From Moritella sp. 5 (GTDB lineage: Bacteria; Pseudomonadota; Gammaproteobacteria; Enterobacterales; Moritellaceae): a DNA stretch of 64,000 nucleotides. Location of the stretch: the NCBI RefSeq assembly GCF_018219455.1, contig NZ_CP056122.1, forward strand, positions 806,001 to 870,000. Direction: 5' to 3'. Position numbers and translations under genes: made by a program. The notes below the pieces were generated by a model that was given only the letters and a program-made list of their open reading frames with translations, was not told where the DNA came from and did not search any database. Shown in pieces: positions 37,592 to 45,172 of the stretch (position 1 is its first letter; every line of letters begins with the position of its first letter).

Positions 37592-38632
37592 ATGACAATA
37601 TCGAATAAAGTAAAAATATGTTTACTGACCGCGGGTATTGTAATGCTTGCAGGTTGTGGTTCTGATAGCGGGAGTAAGACTACGACTACGACTACGACAA
37701 CGCCGACAACACCGACAACACCGACAACACAGACAACTGTAAAGATATTTGATGCCGTTGCTAATTGTAAAACTAAAAGCGATGTACCGAGCTGTCATTT
37801 TGATAATGGTGTTTATGTTATCAAATTAAGTAATAAAGTAACGGATGAGCAGCAACAACGCGTTATTAAACGCGTGACAAATATGATGCAATGGGCTCAT
37901 CAAGATGTTCGTGAGCAGTTTGCCGCGAAACGTATTGTTTTGGGGCTTATCGAAGATCAAGATGCTTTAAAGACTGCTGCTGGCGAATTTGTTATTGAGT
38001 TAAATAATAATAAAGGCACAATTATCGATGGTATTGAGTTAATTTATACCAATATTGGGGGGAAAGACGAGACGCTTTCTCCGACGACTTATCAAAAAAT
38101 GATGCAGCTTTATGATTACTATGTAGATGGAAATGCAAATAGTGCGGCTGGTGCGGCTCTGAGTGTTTCTTACGAAGCATTTAAGACTGCATTAGTACAA
38201 ACTAAAGTGACTGCAGATAGGTTAGGTATTGCGTATTTACAGTATGATGAATGTAACTACGGTAATCAACAGTTAACAAATAATCGTGCGCTAGGTACAC
38301 CAAATCCATGCATGGAAGATGGTAGACCAACAGATGATGATGGTAATGATATCTCAAAGGGGAAGCCGGATATGGTGCATTCGTTAGCTACAAATTTAAA
38401 CCCTGGTGCATTGTTAGGTACCGTGTACGAATATCTAGTTGAAGTTAAAAATACACCTGCTGGTGAGTTATCAGCTTCTGATAGCAGCGCGTTTGTTAAC
38501 GAGGGTTACATTGGGTCTAATGTTGTGAACGGTCTTACCGATCACTCTAAGCTATTTGTTAGTTGGGCAAATAGATCATTCTTACCATTTAAACAATATT
38601 TAGATACTTACTTCTTCGTCAATAAGAAATAA
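37592..38632 (+). CDS. Uncharacterised lipoprotein with a Thr/Pro-rich linker
   Basis: The 346-residue protein has a signal peptide with lipobox L-A-G-C at residues 19-22, so it is likely outer-membrane anchored. A Thr/Pro linker (about 29-49) made of simple nucleotide repeats follows. The rest is a soluble domain of about 295 residues without a motif I can name; it has four cysteines (in V-A-N-C-K, P-S-C-H, D-E-C-N and N-P-C-M) that could form two disulfides and a helical C-terminus. It is a single gene between two terminators, on the strand of its neighbours agcS and metC. I do not assign a function. Confidence 0.75.
   Translation: MTISNKVKICLLTAGIVMLAGCGSDSGSKTTTTTTTTPTTPTTPTTQTTVKIFDAVANCKTKSDVPSCHFDNGVYVIKLSNKVTDEQQQRVIKRVTNMMQWAHQDVREQFAAKRIVLGLIEDQDALKTAAGEFVIELNNNKGTIIDGIELIYTNIGGKDETLSPTTYQKMMQLYDYYVDGNANSAAGAALSVSYEAFKTALVQTKVTADRLGIAYLQYDECNYGNQQLTNNRALGTPNPCMEDGRPTDDDGNDISKGKPDMVHSLATNLNPGALLGTVYEYLVEVKNTPAGELSASDSSAFVNEGYIGSNVVNGLTDHSKLFVSWANRSFLPFKQYLDTYFFVNKK
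37679..37735 (+). repeat. Simple repeats encoding the lipoprotein Thr/Pro linker
   Basis: ACTACG-type 6-bp units pass into three 9-bp ACACCGACA-type units. All unit lengths are multiples of three, so slippage would change linker length without breaking the frame. Confidence 0.8.
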
Positions 38633-38644
38633 AATAGTCGTATA

Positions 38645-38672
38645 CTAGGGAGGGAAATTTCTCTCCCTATAT
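38645..38672 (+). terminator. Hairpin after the lipoprotein gene
   Basis: TAGGGAGGGAAA and TTTCTCTCCCTA pair with one wobble. The tail is TATATAG rather than a T-run, so it is a weak terminator or an mRNA-stabilising end. Confidence 0.5.
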
Positions 38673-38807
38673 AGCGTTAAAATATTATTAATCGACTCTT
38701 TTAGTTTCAAATCACGTTATTCATTGCCTGTCACTCTATCTTTCGCTAATGTGTTTTTATAGATAGTCGTTTTATAAAAATAAGAATGAGCAGGGAAAGA
38801 CATTAAT

Positions 38808-39992
38808 ATGAGTTCAAATAAATTAGCGACACAGCTTGTCTCGGCAGGACGCGATAAAAAATTTTCACACGGTGCAGTGAACCCCGTTGTTCAGCGCGCA
38901 TCATCAATTGTATTTGATTCAGTTAAAGCCAAAAAAGCAGCAACCGCAAAACGTGCTGATGGTGAATTGTTTTACGGTCGCCGTGGTACCCAAACTCACT
39001 TCTCATTACAGCAAGCGATGACCGAACTTGAAGGTGGCGAAGGTTGTGCGCTTTACCCTTGTGGCGCAGCCGCTGTCACTAATTCTATTCTGTCATTTGT
39101 GAACGCAGGTGATCATATTTTAATGACCAGTGCTGCCTATGAGCCCACGCAAGATTTTTGTAATGTCATGTTAGCTAAAATGAACGTAGCGACAACATAT
39201 TATGATCCTATGCTAGGCGAAAGTATTGCAGGCTTAATGCAGGCGAATACCAGCGTAGTATTTCTAGAGTCACCAAGTTCAATTACCATGGAAGTACAAG
39301 ACATTCCTGCGATCGTAAAAGCGGTTCGTGCGGAAAATCCAGAGGTGATTATCATGATAGATAATACCTGGGCTGCGGGTGTGTTATTTAAAGCCTTTGA
39401 ACACGATATTGATATTTCAATTCAAGCTGGTACAAAATATATCATTGGTCATTCTGATTATATGTTAGGTACAGCTGTTGCCAATGAACGTTGCTGGGCA
39501 CAACTACGTGAGCAGTCATACTTAATGGGCCAAATGGTTGATGCTGATACTGCATACATGGCGAGCCGTGGCTTACGTACTATGGGTATTCGTTTAAAGC
39601 AGCATGAAGCGGCAAGTATCAAAGTAGCGAATTGGTTAAGTACCCGTCCAGAAGTCGAACGTGTTAATCATCCTGCATTACCAAGCTGTAAAGGGCACGA
39701 GTTCTACAAACGTGATTTTAAGGGTTGTAATGGCTTATTTTCATTCATTCTTAAAGAGCAACTGAGCAAAGAACAGCTGGCGAATTATTTAGATAACTTT
39801 GTGCATTTCAGTATGGCGTATTCGTGGGGCGGTTATGAGTCATTAATCTTAGCGAACCAAGCGTCTGAACTTAACCGCATCCGTCCTGCTGGCGATGTCG
39901 ATTTCACGGGTACATTGGTACGTTTACATATCGGTTTGGAAGATGTTGAAGATTTGATTGCTGATTTAGAGGCTGGTTTTACTCGACTTTAA
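38808..39992 (+). CDS. metC: Cystathionine beta-lyase
   Basis: MetC converts cystathionine to homocysteine, pyruvate and ammonia with PLP, in methionine synthesis. The 394-residue protein has the Cys/Met metabolism PLP signature with Lys210 in [10 protein letters not shown], the same position as in E. coli MetC. Y-G-R-R-G-T (about 59) supplies the Tyr that acts in catalysis, and D-N-T-W-A-A-G lies near 185. S-W-G-G-Y-E-S-L is near 343. I looked for MetJ boxes upstream and saw none convincing. No other met gene is adjacent. Confidence 0.93.
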   Translation: MSSNKLATQLVSAGRDKKFSHGAVNPVVQRASSIVFDSVKAKKAATAKRADGELFYGRRGTQTHFSLQQAMTELEGGEGCALYPCGAAAVTNSILSFVNAGDHILMTSAAYEPTQDFCNVMLAKMNVATTYYDPMLGESIAGLMQANTSVVFLESPSSITMEVQDIPAIVKAVRAENPEVIIMIDNTWAAGVLFKAFEHDIDISIQAGTKYIIGHSDYMLGTAVANERCWAQLREQSYLMGQMVDADTAYMASRGLRTMGIRLKQHEAASIKVANWLSTRPEVERVNHPALPSCKGHEFYKRDFKGCNGLFSFILKEQLSKEQLANYLDNFVHFSMAYSWGGYESLILANQASELNRIRPAGDVDFTGTLVRLHIGLEDVEDLIADLEAGFTRL

Positions 39993-40033
39993 ATCGCGTT
40001 ACGTTTCAATAATCAATGATATTTAAATCAAGG

Positions 40034-40073
40034 CGCTTAAAGACTCTTAAAGAGGCTTAAAGAGGCTTAAAGA
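40034..40073 (+). repeat. Four 10-bp direct repeats upstream of an outer-membrane protein gene
   Basis: Units of the form NNCTTAAAGA follow each other exactly every 10 bp, four times, with a degenerate fifth (TGTTAAG). They end about 87 bp before the start at 40160. The one-turn period places the TTAAAGA motif on one face of the DNA. Confidence 0.75.
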
Positions 40074-40159
40074 TGTTAAGGCTATTATCTTGCTATGCTA
40101 CTGCATGCTCTAGATTTTCTAGGCCTTACTTTGTAATTTATTGATTTAAAGGTTTTTTG

Positions 40160-40699
40160 ATGAAATTATGTATTTTTGCAGTGTTAAGTTTTTTGTCGTT
40201 ATCCACTATGGCAGCAGGTGATGATTATCAAGATATCGGAGAGCGCTCTCAAGAAATGTATGTTGCTGCCGGAATCAGTGACCATAAATTAGGCAAACTA
40301 AGAGGTGACAAAATATCAGCATTGCTTGGTGCTAGAAATTATTACCAAAATAACTGGTTTGTCGGTGGTGAGTTAGAAGTATCATATCTTAAATATAAAG
40401 AACTTAGCCTTAATGAATCTTATGGTCTTGCGGCAAATGTACCGATAGGGAAGCATTTTTCTTTTGTCGGTGATAGTTCAATTGATATTTATGGATTGGT
40501 TGGATATTCGATGACCGAATTGAATTTTATGCCTGAAAAAATCACTGTACGCGGTTTAAAATGGGGCTTGGGTACTGATGTATCATTCTCTAATTTTATG
40601 GTTGGAGTTCGTTGGACTCAAGCTGAATTAGGTAATGACGATGTTCGTGATAAGTTAAGAGAACAAAATATTACTCTGTTCGCAGGATACAAGTTCTAA
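40160..40699 (+). CDS. Small outer-membrane beta-barrel protein
   Basis: The 179-residue protein has a signal peptide (M-K-L-C-I-F-A-V, core, cleavage after M-A-A near residue 19). Alternating hydrophobic strands follow, for example Y-V-A-A-G-I-S, S-A-L-L-G-A-R, F-V-G-G-E-L-E-V-S-Y and the final I-T-L-F-A-G-Y-K-F, ending in phenylalanine as expected for an outer-membrane barrel. The pattern suggests an eight-stranded OmpA/OmpX-like barrel. The function is unknown. The 10-bp repeats upstream may affect its expression. Confidence 0.75.
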   Translation: MKLCIFAVLSFLSLSTMAAGDDYQDIGERSQEMYVAAGISDHKLGKLRGDKISALLGARNYYQNNWFVGGELEVSYLKYKELSLNESYGLAANVPIGKHFSFVGDSSIDIYGLVGYSMTELNFMPEKITVRGLKWGLGTDVSFSNFMVGVRWTQAELGNDDVRDKLREQNITLFAGYKF

Positions 40700-40723
40700 A
40701 TAACGGGTGACATGGTATATCTA

Positions 40724-40745
40724 GCCTCCAATAGAGAGGCGTTTT
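40724..40745 (+). terminator. Terminator after the small barrel gene
   Basis: GCCTC and GAGGC form a short stem around CAATAGA, followed by GTTTTAT, 24 bp after the stop. Confidence 0.5.
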
Positions 40746-40777
40746 ATCTTGAGAATACTATTATCGATAATACCGTT

Positions 40778-40824
40778 CGCTTCCAAACGATTTAAAATGT
40801 CAGTCCGCTCAATTCAGCATAAAG
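40778..40824. repeat. Direct repeat flanking a barrel gene, copy 1
   Basis: About 45 bp (CGCTTCCA, CGATTTAAAAT, TCAGTCCG, TCAATTCAGCAT in order) recur at 41611-41657 in the same orientation with few differences. The two copies flank the minus-strand barrel gene at 40834-41364. Read on the minus strand, both start within 14 bp of a stop codon of a minus-strand gene. Confidence 0.75.
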
Positions 40825-40833
40825 ATATAGGCG

Positions 40834-41364
40834 CTATATATTCGTGATGCCTATATTTATTAAGTACGACATATTTTCCACGTCATAATATTCAAATGTA
40901 GTTTGATTCATTTTAATTTCGGCACCGATGAAAAAGTTGCCCTTAAATACATAGTTGAATCCTGCTCCATACGTTATTCCTATCGAATTATCTTTGGTTT
41001 TACCTACACCTTGTAAGTCATATTTGGTTGACGTATAAGAAAGTCCTATCTTTGAATATAGGTTTAAATTATTTGTTAAATGATAAGAAATAATAGGAGA
41101 TATATCTGATGATAAAGAATTGAATGAGCCGTTATTTTTATCTAAAGTAAGATAGTTAATATTGGCATTGTAGCCAAATTTAAGATCTTCCTCACCATAT
41201 AGAACCGCTGTGTTGATGCCAACTGCTAGGGGTTTATTATCCATTTTATTAGAGTCGACTTTATGAGTCGCTTTGCCTAATTGTAGCGATGAATATACGT
41301 ATTCTGAAGCCAGTGTTGGAGATGAAAATAAAAAAATGCATACTATTTTTATTGATTTGTTCAT
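40834..41364 (-). CDS. Outer-membrane beta-barrel protein (OMP_b-brl type)
   Basis: The 176-residue protein has a signal peptide (M-N-K-S-I-K-I-V, core, cleavage after T-L-A near residue 18). A strand-rich body follows with tracts such as Y-S-S-L-Q-L-G-K, N-L-Y-S-K-I-G-L-S-Y and F-N-Y-V-F-K-G-N-F-F-I-G-A-E-I-K, the layout of an eight-stranded outer-membrane barrel of the opacity/OmpA-like group. The ATG at 41364 was chosen because the upstream extension in frame (to 41439) would precede the signal peptide. A Fur-box-like site lies 112 bp upstream. The function is unknown. Confidence 0.72.
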   Translation of the reverse strand: MNKSIKIVCIFLFSSPTLASEYVYSSLQLGKATHKVDSNKMDNKPLAVGINTAVLYGEEDLKFGYNANINYLTLDKNNGSFNSLSSDISPIISYHLTNNLNLYSKIGLSYTSTKYDLQGVGKTKDNSIGITYGAGFNYVFKGNFFIGAEIKMNQTTFEYYDVENMSYLINIGITNI

Positions 41365-41475
41365 ATTAGTCCGTTGTATATGAAAAGTTTGTATTTTATT
41401 TTTGATGGCGTAGGTAAGAGTTACAATCATACCAACCAAAAATTATTATCGCATAGTAAATATATTAACGGTAGT

Positions 41476-41494
41476 GATAATGATTGCCATTATC
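41476..41494. promoter_or_regulatory. Fur-box-like operator
   Basis: The 19-bp sequence GATAATGATTGCCATTATC matches the Fur consensus (GATAATGATAATCATTATC) at all but two bases and is nearly palindromic. The gap 41365-41657 in which it lies holds no gene I can support; the nearest intact gene on the minus strand is the barrel gene. On the plus strand it precedes only a short ATG frame that stops after seven codons (41513-41536). Confidence 0.65.
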
Positions 41495-41610
41495 ATCTGA
41501 AGGGGTTGTTAAATGCCTTTGTTATTGATGAAGTAAGCAGGCAGGCACTAACAGTTATATTGGAGGTGCCAATTAGGAATTTTGAGTGAGGTTAAATGAT
41601 TACTATGAAA

Positions 41611-41657
41611 TTAATCGCTTCCATGCGATTTAAAATATCAGTCCGTTCAATTCAGCA
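41611..41657. repeat. Direct repeat flanking a barrel gene, copy 2
   Basis: This is the second copy of the roughly 45-bp repeat described at 40778. It directly follows the stop of the EamA gene (minus strand). Its minus-strand reading has AATCGC and GCGATT arms that could form a small hairpin. Confidence 0.75.
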
Positions 41658-42551
41658 TTAAGACTGAACTGTTACGTCCTTTTTTACAGTATTTCTTGAT
41701 TTAAACTGCGTCATACTGACCCCTGCTAATACCAACGTACCACCGATGAACTGCTCACTTGATAGCTGTTCATTGAGAATGAGGGTCGCCATAATCGCAG
41801 TAAATACCGGCAATAAATTCATGAACATTGCGCTTTTATCGGCACCGAGATAATGAATACTTTGCATCCATAACCAAGTGGCTAATATCGATGTTGGGAT
41901 CGCAGCATATAATACCAGTGGTAACGATTCACTGCTCAGGCCGACTTGGCCGTTATATGCGAGTATAGGCAGTAAGATAATGACCGCAAATACCATTTGT
42001 ACATACAGCGCAATCCAGTTGTTAAACGGTAAACGCCAGCGTTTGAGTAGCACTCCGTATAGAGCGTAGCTACAGGCTGCAATTAGCATGTAAGTATCGC
42101 CGATATTAATCCCCTCAGACAGTAAGCTACTAATTTGACCATGGCTTAACATATACACCAAGCCCGTCATCGAAATAGCCGCGCCGAGCAATGCTTTTTT
42201 AGTCAATGAGATCCCGAGTAGTGGCACACTAAACATTAAGCTTAATAACGGTACTAAGGCAAAAATAAGCGTCATATGTGTTGCTGTCGTTGTTGCCGCT
42301 GCAAAGTAGGCGAGAGATTGGTTAATCGCCATGCCCAATAATGCCAAGAATGCTAATTTAGTTAAATAGGGTTTAATCGCTTGGCGTTTTTTCCATACCG
42401 GTTTGATTAAAAAAGGCGTAAGTGTCATTAAGGCTATAAACCAACGATAGAAGGAGATGGTTTCGGGCGAGATAACGTTGGCCGACAAAACATTGACAAT
42501 GGAATTACCTGACCAAATGATAACCGTGAATAGCGGGAGTAAAAAATACAT
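41658..42551 (-). CDS. EamA/DMT-family transporter
   Basis: The 297-residue inner-membrane protein has ten hydrophobic segments in two EamA repeats (about 4-138 and 148-285). W-S-G-N-S-I-V-N and S-P-E-T-I-S-F-Y-R-W near the start and L-N-E-Q-L-S-S-E-Q-F-I-G-G at the end are typical of the drug/metabolite exporter superfamily. The substrate is unknown; relatives export amino acids or drugs. A second EamA gene follows 150 bp away on the same strand, but the two proteins are only distantly similar. Confidence 0.85.
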   Translation of the reverse strand: MYFLLPLFTVIIWSGNSIVNVLSANVISPETISFYRWFIALMTLTPFLIKPVWKKRQAIKPYLTKLAFLALLGMAINQSLAYFAAATTTATHMTLIFALVPLLSLMFSVPLLGISLTKKALLGAAISMTGLVYMLSHGQISSLLSEGINIGDTYMLIAACSYALYGVLLKRWRLPFNNWIALYVQMVFAVIILLPILAYNGQVGLSSESLPLVLYAAIPTSILATWLWMQSIHYLGADKSAMFMNLLPVFTAIMATLILNEQLSSEQFIGGTLVLAGVSMTQFKSRNTVKKDVTVQS

Positions 42552-42645
42552 GGTGATCTGCTTGCGTATAAAAAGGCGATTGTAGCAGAGAATACCGTGT
42601 TATTGGGAAGTACTTATTTGTAGGGTTATATGATGGTAGAGGCAA

Positions 42646-42682
42646 CCTAGGTGATTTAATGTAGATAGTGGTATCACCTAGG
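42646..42682. terminator. Hairpin between two EamA genes
   Basis: CCTAGGTGAT and ATCACCTAGG are perfect 10-bp arms with a 17-nt loop, 20 bp beyond the stop of the upstream EamA gene (minus strand). The only T-run is on the plus strand, so the termination role is uncertain. Confidence 0.45.
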
Positions 42683-42701
42683 GGATTTTTAGCGGTTAGT
42701 C

Positions 42702-43586
42702 TTACTGCGCTAATGCTTTTTGTTTTACTTTTACTTTCTGCTTTACGATGGTTTCATTAAATATGAGTGATAGCAAAATAATACCGCCGCCTAACGCCAA
42801 TTTGACTAAGTCCGCATCACGGTTCCAAATCACCAGATTAACTAACAAGCCTAGCGGTACAAGCACGTTATTCATGGCGGCTAATGTCCCTGCATTCACC
42901 AAACATGCGCCTTTATTCCACATGAAGTAACCTAAGCCCGACGCGATAATACCGAGGTAAGTTAATACACCCCATTGCGTTGTCGTCGTTGGCATTTTCT
43001 CTGTGCTGCCCAGTAACATAAATGCGATGCAGGCAACAAGGAAGGCTCCAATATAGAACAGGCCAAACACTTCGCTATGTTTAACATCTTTTAATTCATT
43101 TTCAGATAGTTTTTTATAAGCTACTTGGCCAATCGCCATGGCAATATTTGCCCCTTGTACAACAAGGAATCCAACCACGAAACCTTCGTTAATACCTGCG
43201 TATTTAATTACCACCGCCCCCAATACTGCAATGATCGCAGTACCTAAATACCAAGGGTTGAAACGAGAATGTAATAGGTCATCAATTAAGGTCACGTAAA
43301 TCGGGGTAAATACGGTAAACAGTAATACCTCTGGCACTGATAAGAGTAGGAATGATTGATAATAAAATCCGTACATTATACCCAGTTGGCAAGCACCAAT
43401 AGCCATGACTTTTACAATCGTACTACGCGATAAATTACCTAGCTTTAAGAATGGGATGAATACCAACATGGCTAAACCAATACGGAATAATACCGAGAAC
43501 CAAGCATCAACCTGACCCGCTAGATAAACCCCGATAAGACTAAACGAAAAAGCCCATACTAAATTTGTAATGATTAAAAAATGCAT
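42702..43586 (-). CDS. EamA/DMT-family transporter
   Basis: The 294-residue inner-membrane protein has ten hydrophobic segments. The start W-A-F-S-F-S-L-I-G-V-Y-L-A and the mid-region Y-F-M-W-N-K-G-A, L-A-A-M-N-N-V-L-V-P-L-G fit the carboxylate/amino-acid/amine DMT group, as in YtfF-like proteins. The lysine-rich tail (V-K-V-K-Q-K) is cytoplasmic. The substrate cannot be told from the sequence. It precedes the other EamA gene on the same strand. Confidence 0.85.
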   Translation of the reverse strand: MHFLIITNLVWAFSFSLIGVYLAGQVDAWFSVLFRIGLAMLVFIPFLKLGNLSRSTIVKVMAIGACQLGIMYGFYYQSFLLLSVPEVLLFTVFTPIYVTLIDDLLHSRFNPWYLGTAIIAVLGAVVIKYAGINEGFVVGFLVVQGANIAMAIGQVAYKKLSENELKDVKHSEVFGLFYIGAFLVACIAFMLLGSTEKMPTTTTQWGVLTYLGIIASGLGYFMWNKGACLVNAGTLAAMNNVLVPLGLLVNLVIWNRDADLVKLALGGGIILLSLIFNETIVKQKVKVKQKALAQ

Positions 43587-43726
43587 TCCTTTACCTTAAT
43601 TAATAGATGTAAGCAGAATTATTGCCGAACAGAGTAACTAGAGTTTATATTTTGCTGTATTTACATGACAGACTTGTGTTTAAAACTTGCCTGTTTGCTT
43701 TACGTCAGAGTAATAAATGAGCACTC

Positions 43727-43930
43727 ATACCCAAGTTACTTCAAGATGCACAATCAGCAAACCGAAAGGAGAGGATTTTCAAGGCATGAAGTTGAGGATT
43801 TAGTTATTCTAAATCAAGACTTCATAACGCCGAAGATTCATTCTTTCGGCTTGCCTACGGGAGGCGAGCAGGAATAACAGCACAGCGTTGCAATGTCTCT
43901 GATATAGCATCTTGAACTAACTTGGGTATA
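43727..43930. repeat. Interspersed repeat element, copy B (204 bp, inverted)
   Basis: The ends are ATACCCAAGTTACTTC (43727) and its near-inverse ending CTTGGGTATA (43930). Relative to copy A it is inverted and lacks about 60 bp from one hairpin. The other structure is kept: GCAAACCGAAAG (43757) with CTTTCGGCTTGC (43843), enclosing ATGAAGT with ACTTCAT. It lies in the 422-bp gap between an EamA gene and the 3D-like gene, and nothing else is recognised in that gap. Confidence 0.85.
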
Positions 43931-44008
43931 TAACTCGAGAGTACTGGTATATTTGTCGTTGTTATGATTAATATTAGCTGTTTATCTTCGAATATCGAGA
44001 TCGTTAAA

Positions 44009-45133
44009 ATGATGAAATTGAGTACTTTATTACCTTTTACCCTGCTGGTGGCGTTTAACACGGTTGCGAATGTGGCTACAAATCCTATTTATCAGTTAGA
44101 AGTCGAGCCTGCTATTGGTAAAATGGTGACGCCATCTACTGCCGAACTCTGCAGTGTGGCTAAAGGCACGGCTGATTATCTTACCTTAGGTGAAGATTAC
44201 GACCCTGGTATTATTACCGCAGGCATGACTGCGCAATTTGGTGGCGATTTAGAAAGAGTAAAGCGCACCCTTAATTTTATTTGCCAAGTGCAGCAAGCGG
44301 ATGAACTAGCTGGATCCCCGAGCCGTCTGATGGATGCTGAATTTATAGCTCAGCACTTTGATGTGATCCGCTGGATGCCAGATAAAAAACAAGCGCAGGG
44401 CTTTTCCAAAAATAAACCGCTGTTGAAAAATATCCCAGATGATCAAATTTTACTGACCAAATATTATATTAAACTCGCGAAAGGCAGTGCCAAAAAAACA
44501 GCTGAAACCCCTTATGCGTTATATGCGCTACCAAATGATGAAAAAGGCTTAACACTAGAGCAGGGTAATGCAGACCAGAATTTAACTCGCCATAAACTGA
44601 CTAAACAAGATGTGTTAACGGGTATTTTAGATAAAGATAATTTAGCAGAGCCTATGGTGTGGTTGTCGCGTTATGACCTAGAAGATTCATTAATGCAGGG
44701 TACAGTAAAAGTCGATATTGCCGCCGACCATGATAATGGCATTACTAGTCAGTTTTTTAATGTCCATCGTAATAATGGCATCGGCTATCAACGTAATTTG
44801 AAGAAGGAGCAGCAGGGACGTTACTGGTATTTTAAGAAAACCGATTCGGTGATGGGTTATGGTAAAGATGCCAGTTATAAGATCCCGGTGTATCCTTTGG
44901 TGACTGTTGCAGGTGATTTAGCACACCTAGGATTAGGTAAGCTGATCATGCTCACTCACAATGGAGAAAGTCGATTAACGGTATTAGCGGATACGGGCGG
45001 AGCATTTGAAAACAATCAATATCAGCTGGATTATCTCGGTGGCTATTTTAAAAACTGGGATGATTATATTAATACTTATCGCACTTTCCCTGATTACTTT
45101 GAAGCGCGAATATTATTGCTGAAAGATAAATAA
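44009..45133 (+). CDS. Secreted protein with a 3D/MltA-like C-terminal domain
   Basis: The 374-residue protein has a signal peptide (M-M-K-L-S-T-L-L-P-F, cleavage near A-N-V-A). The C-terminal third has the pattern of the 3D (three-aspartate) double-psi barrel of MltA-type lytic transglycosylases: V-Y-P-L-V-T-V-A-G-D, then V-L-A-D-T-G-G-A-F and D-Y-L-G-G-Y-F. The N-terminal two thirds are not recognised. A role in peptidoglycan cleavage is an inference from this domain only. The open frame begins at 43964, but the signal peptide fixes 44009 (or 44012). It is a single gene next to repeat copy B. Confidence 0.55.
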   Translation: MMKLSTLLPFTLLVAFNTVANVATNPIYQLEVEPAIGKMVTPSTAELCSVAKGTADYLTLGEDYDPGIITAGMTAQFGGDLERVKRTLNFICQVQQADELAGSPSRLMDAEFIAQHFDVIRWMPDKKQAQGFSKNKPLLKNIPDDQILLTKYYIKLAKGSAKKTAETPYALYALPNDEKGLTLEQGNADQNLTRHKLTKQDVLTGILDKDNLAEPMVWLSRYDLEDSLMQGTVKVDIAADHDNGITSQFFNVHRNNGIGYQRNLKKEQQGRYWYFKKTDSVMGYGKDASYKIPVYPLVTVAGDLAHLGLGKLIMLTHNGESRLTVLADTGGAFENNQYQLDYLGGYFKNWDDYINTYRTFPDYFEARILLLKDK

Positions 45134-45172
45134 ATTAAGTCGCTTCAACTTAAAGGTTGTTAGCTTATTGCT

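Noticed and set aside
41374-41589. 71-residue plus-strand frame across the Fur-box region
   Set aside because: No ribosome-binding site or motif; the Fur operator lies in its middle, so it is unlikely to be a gene.
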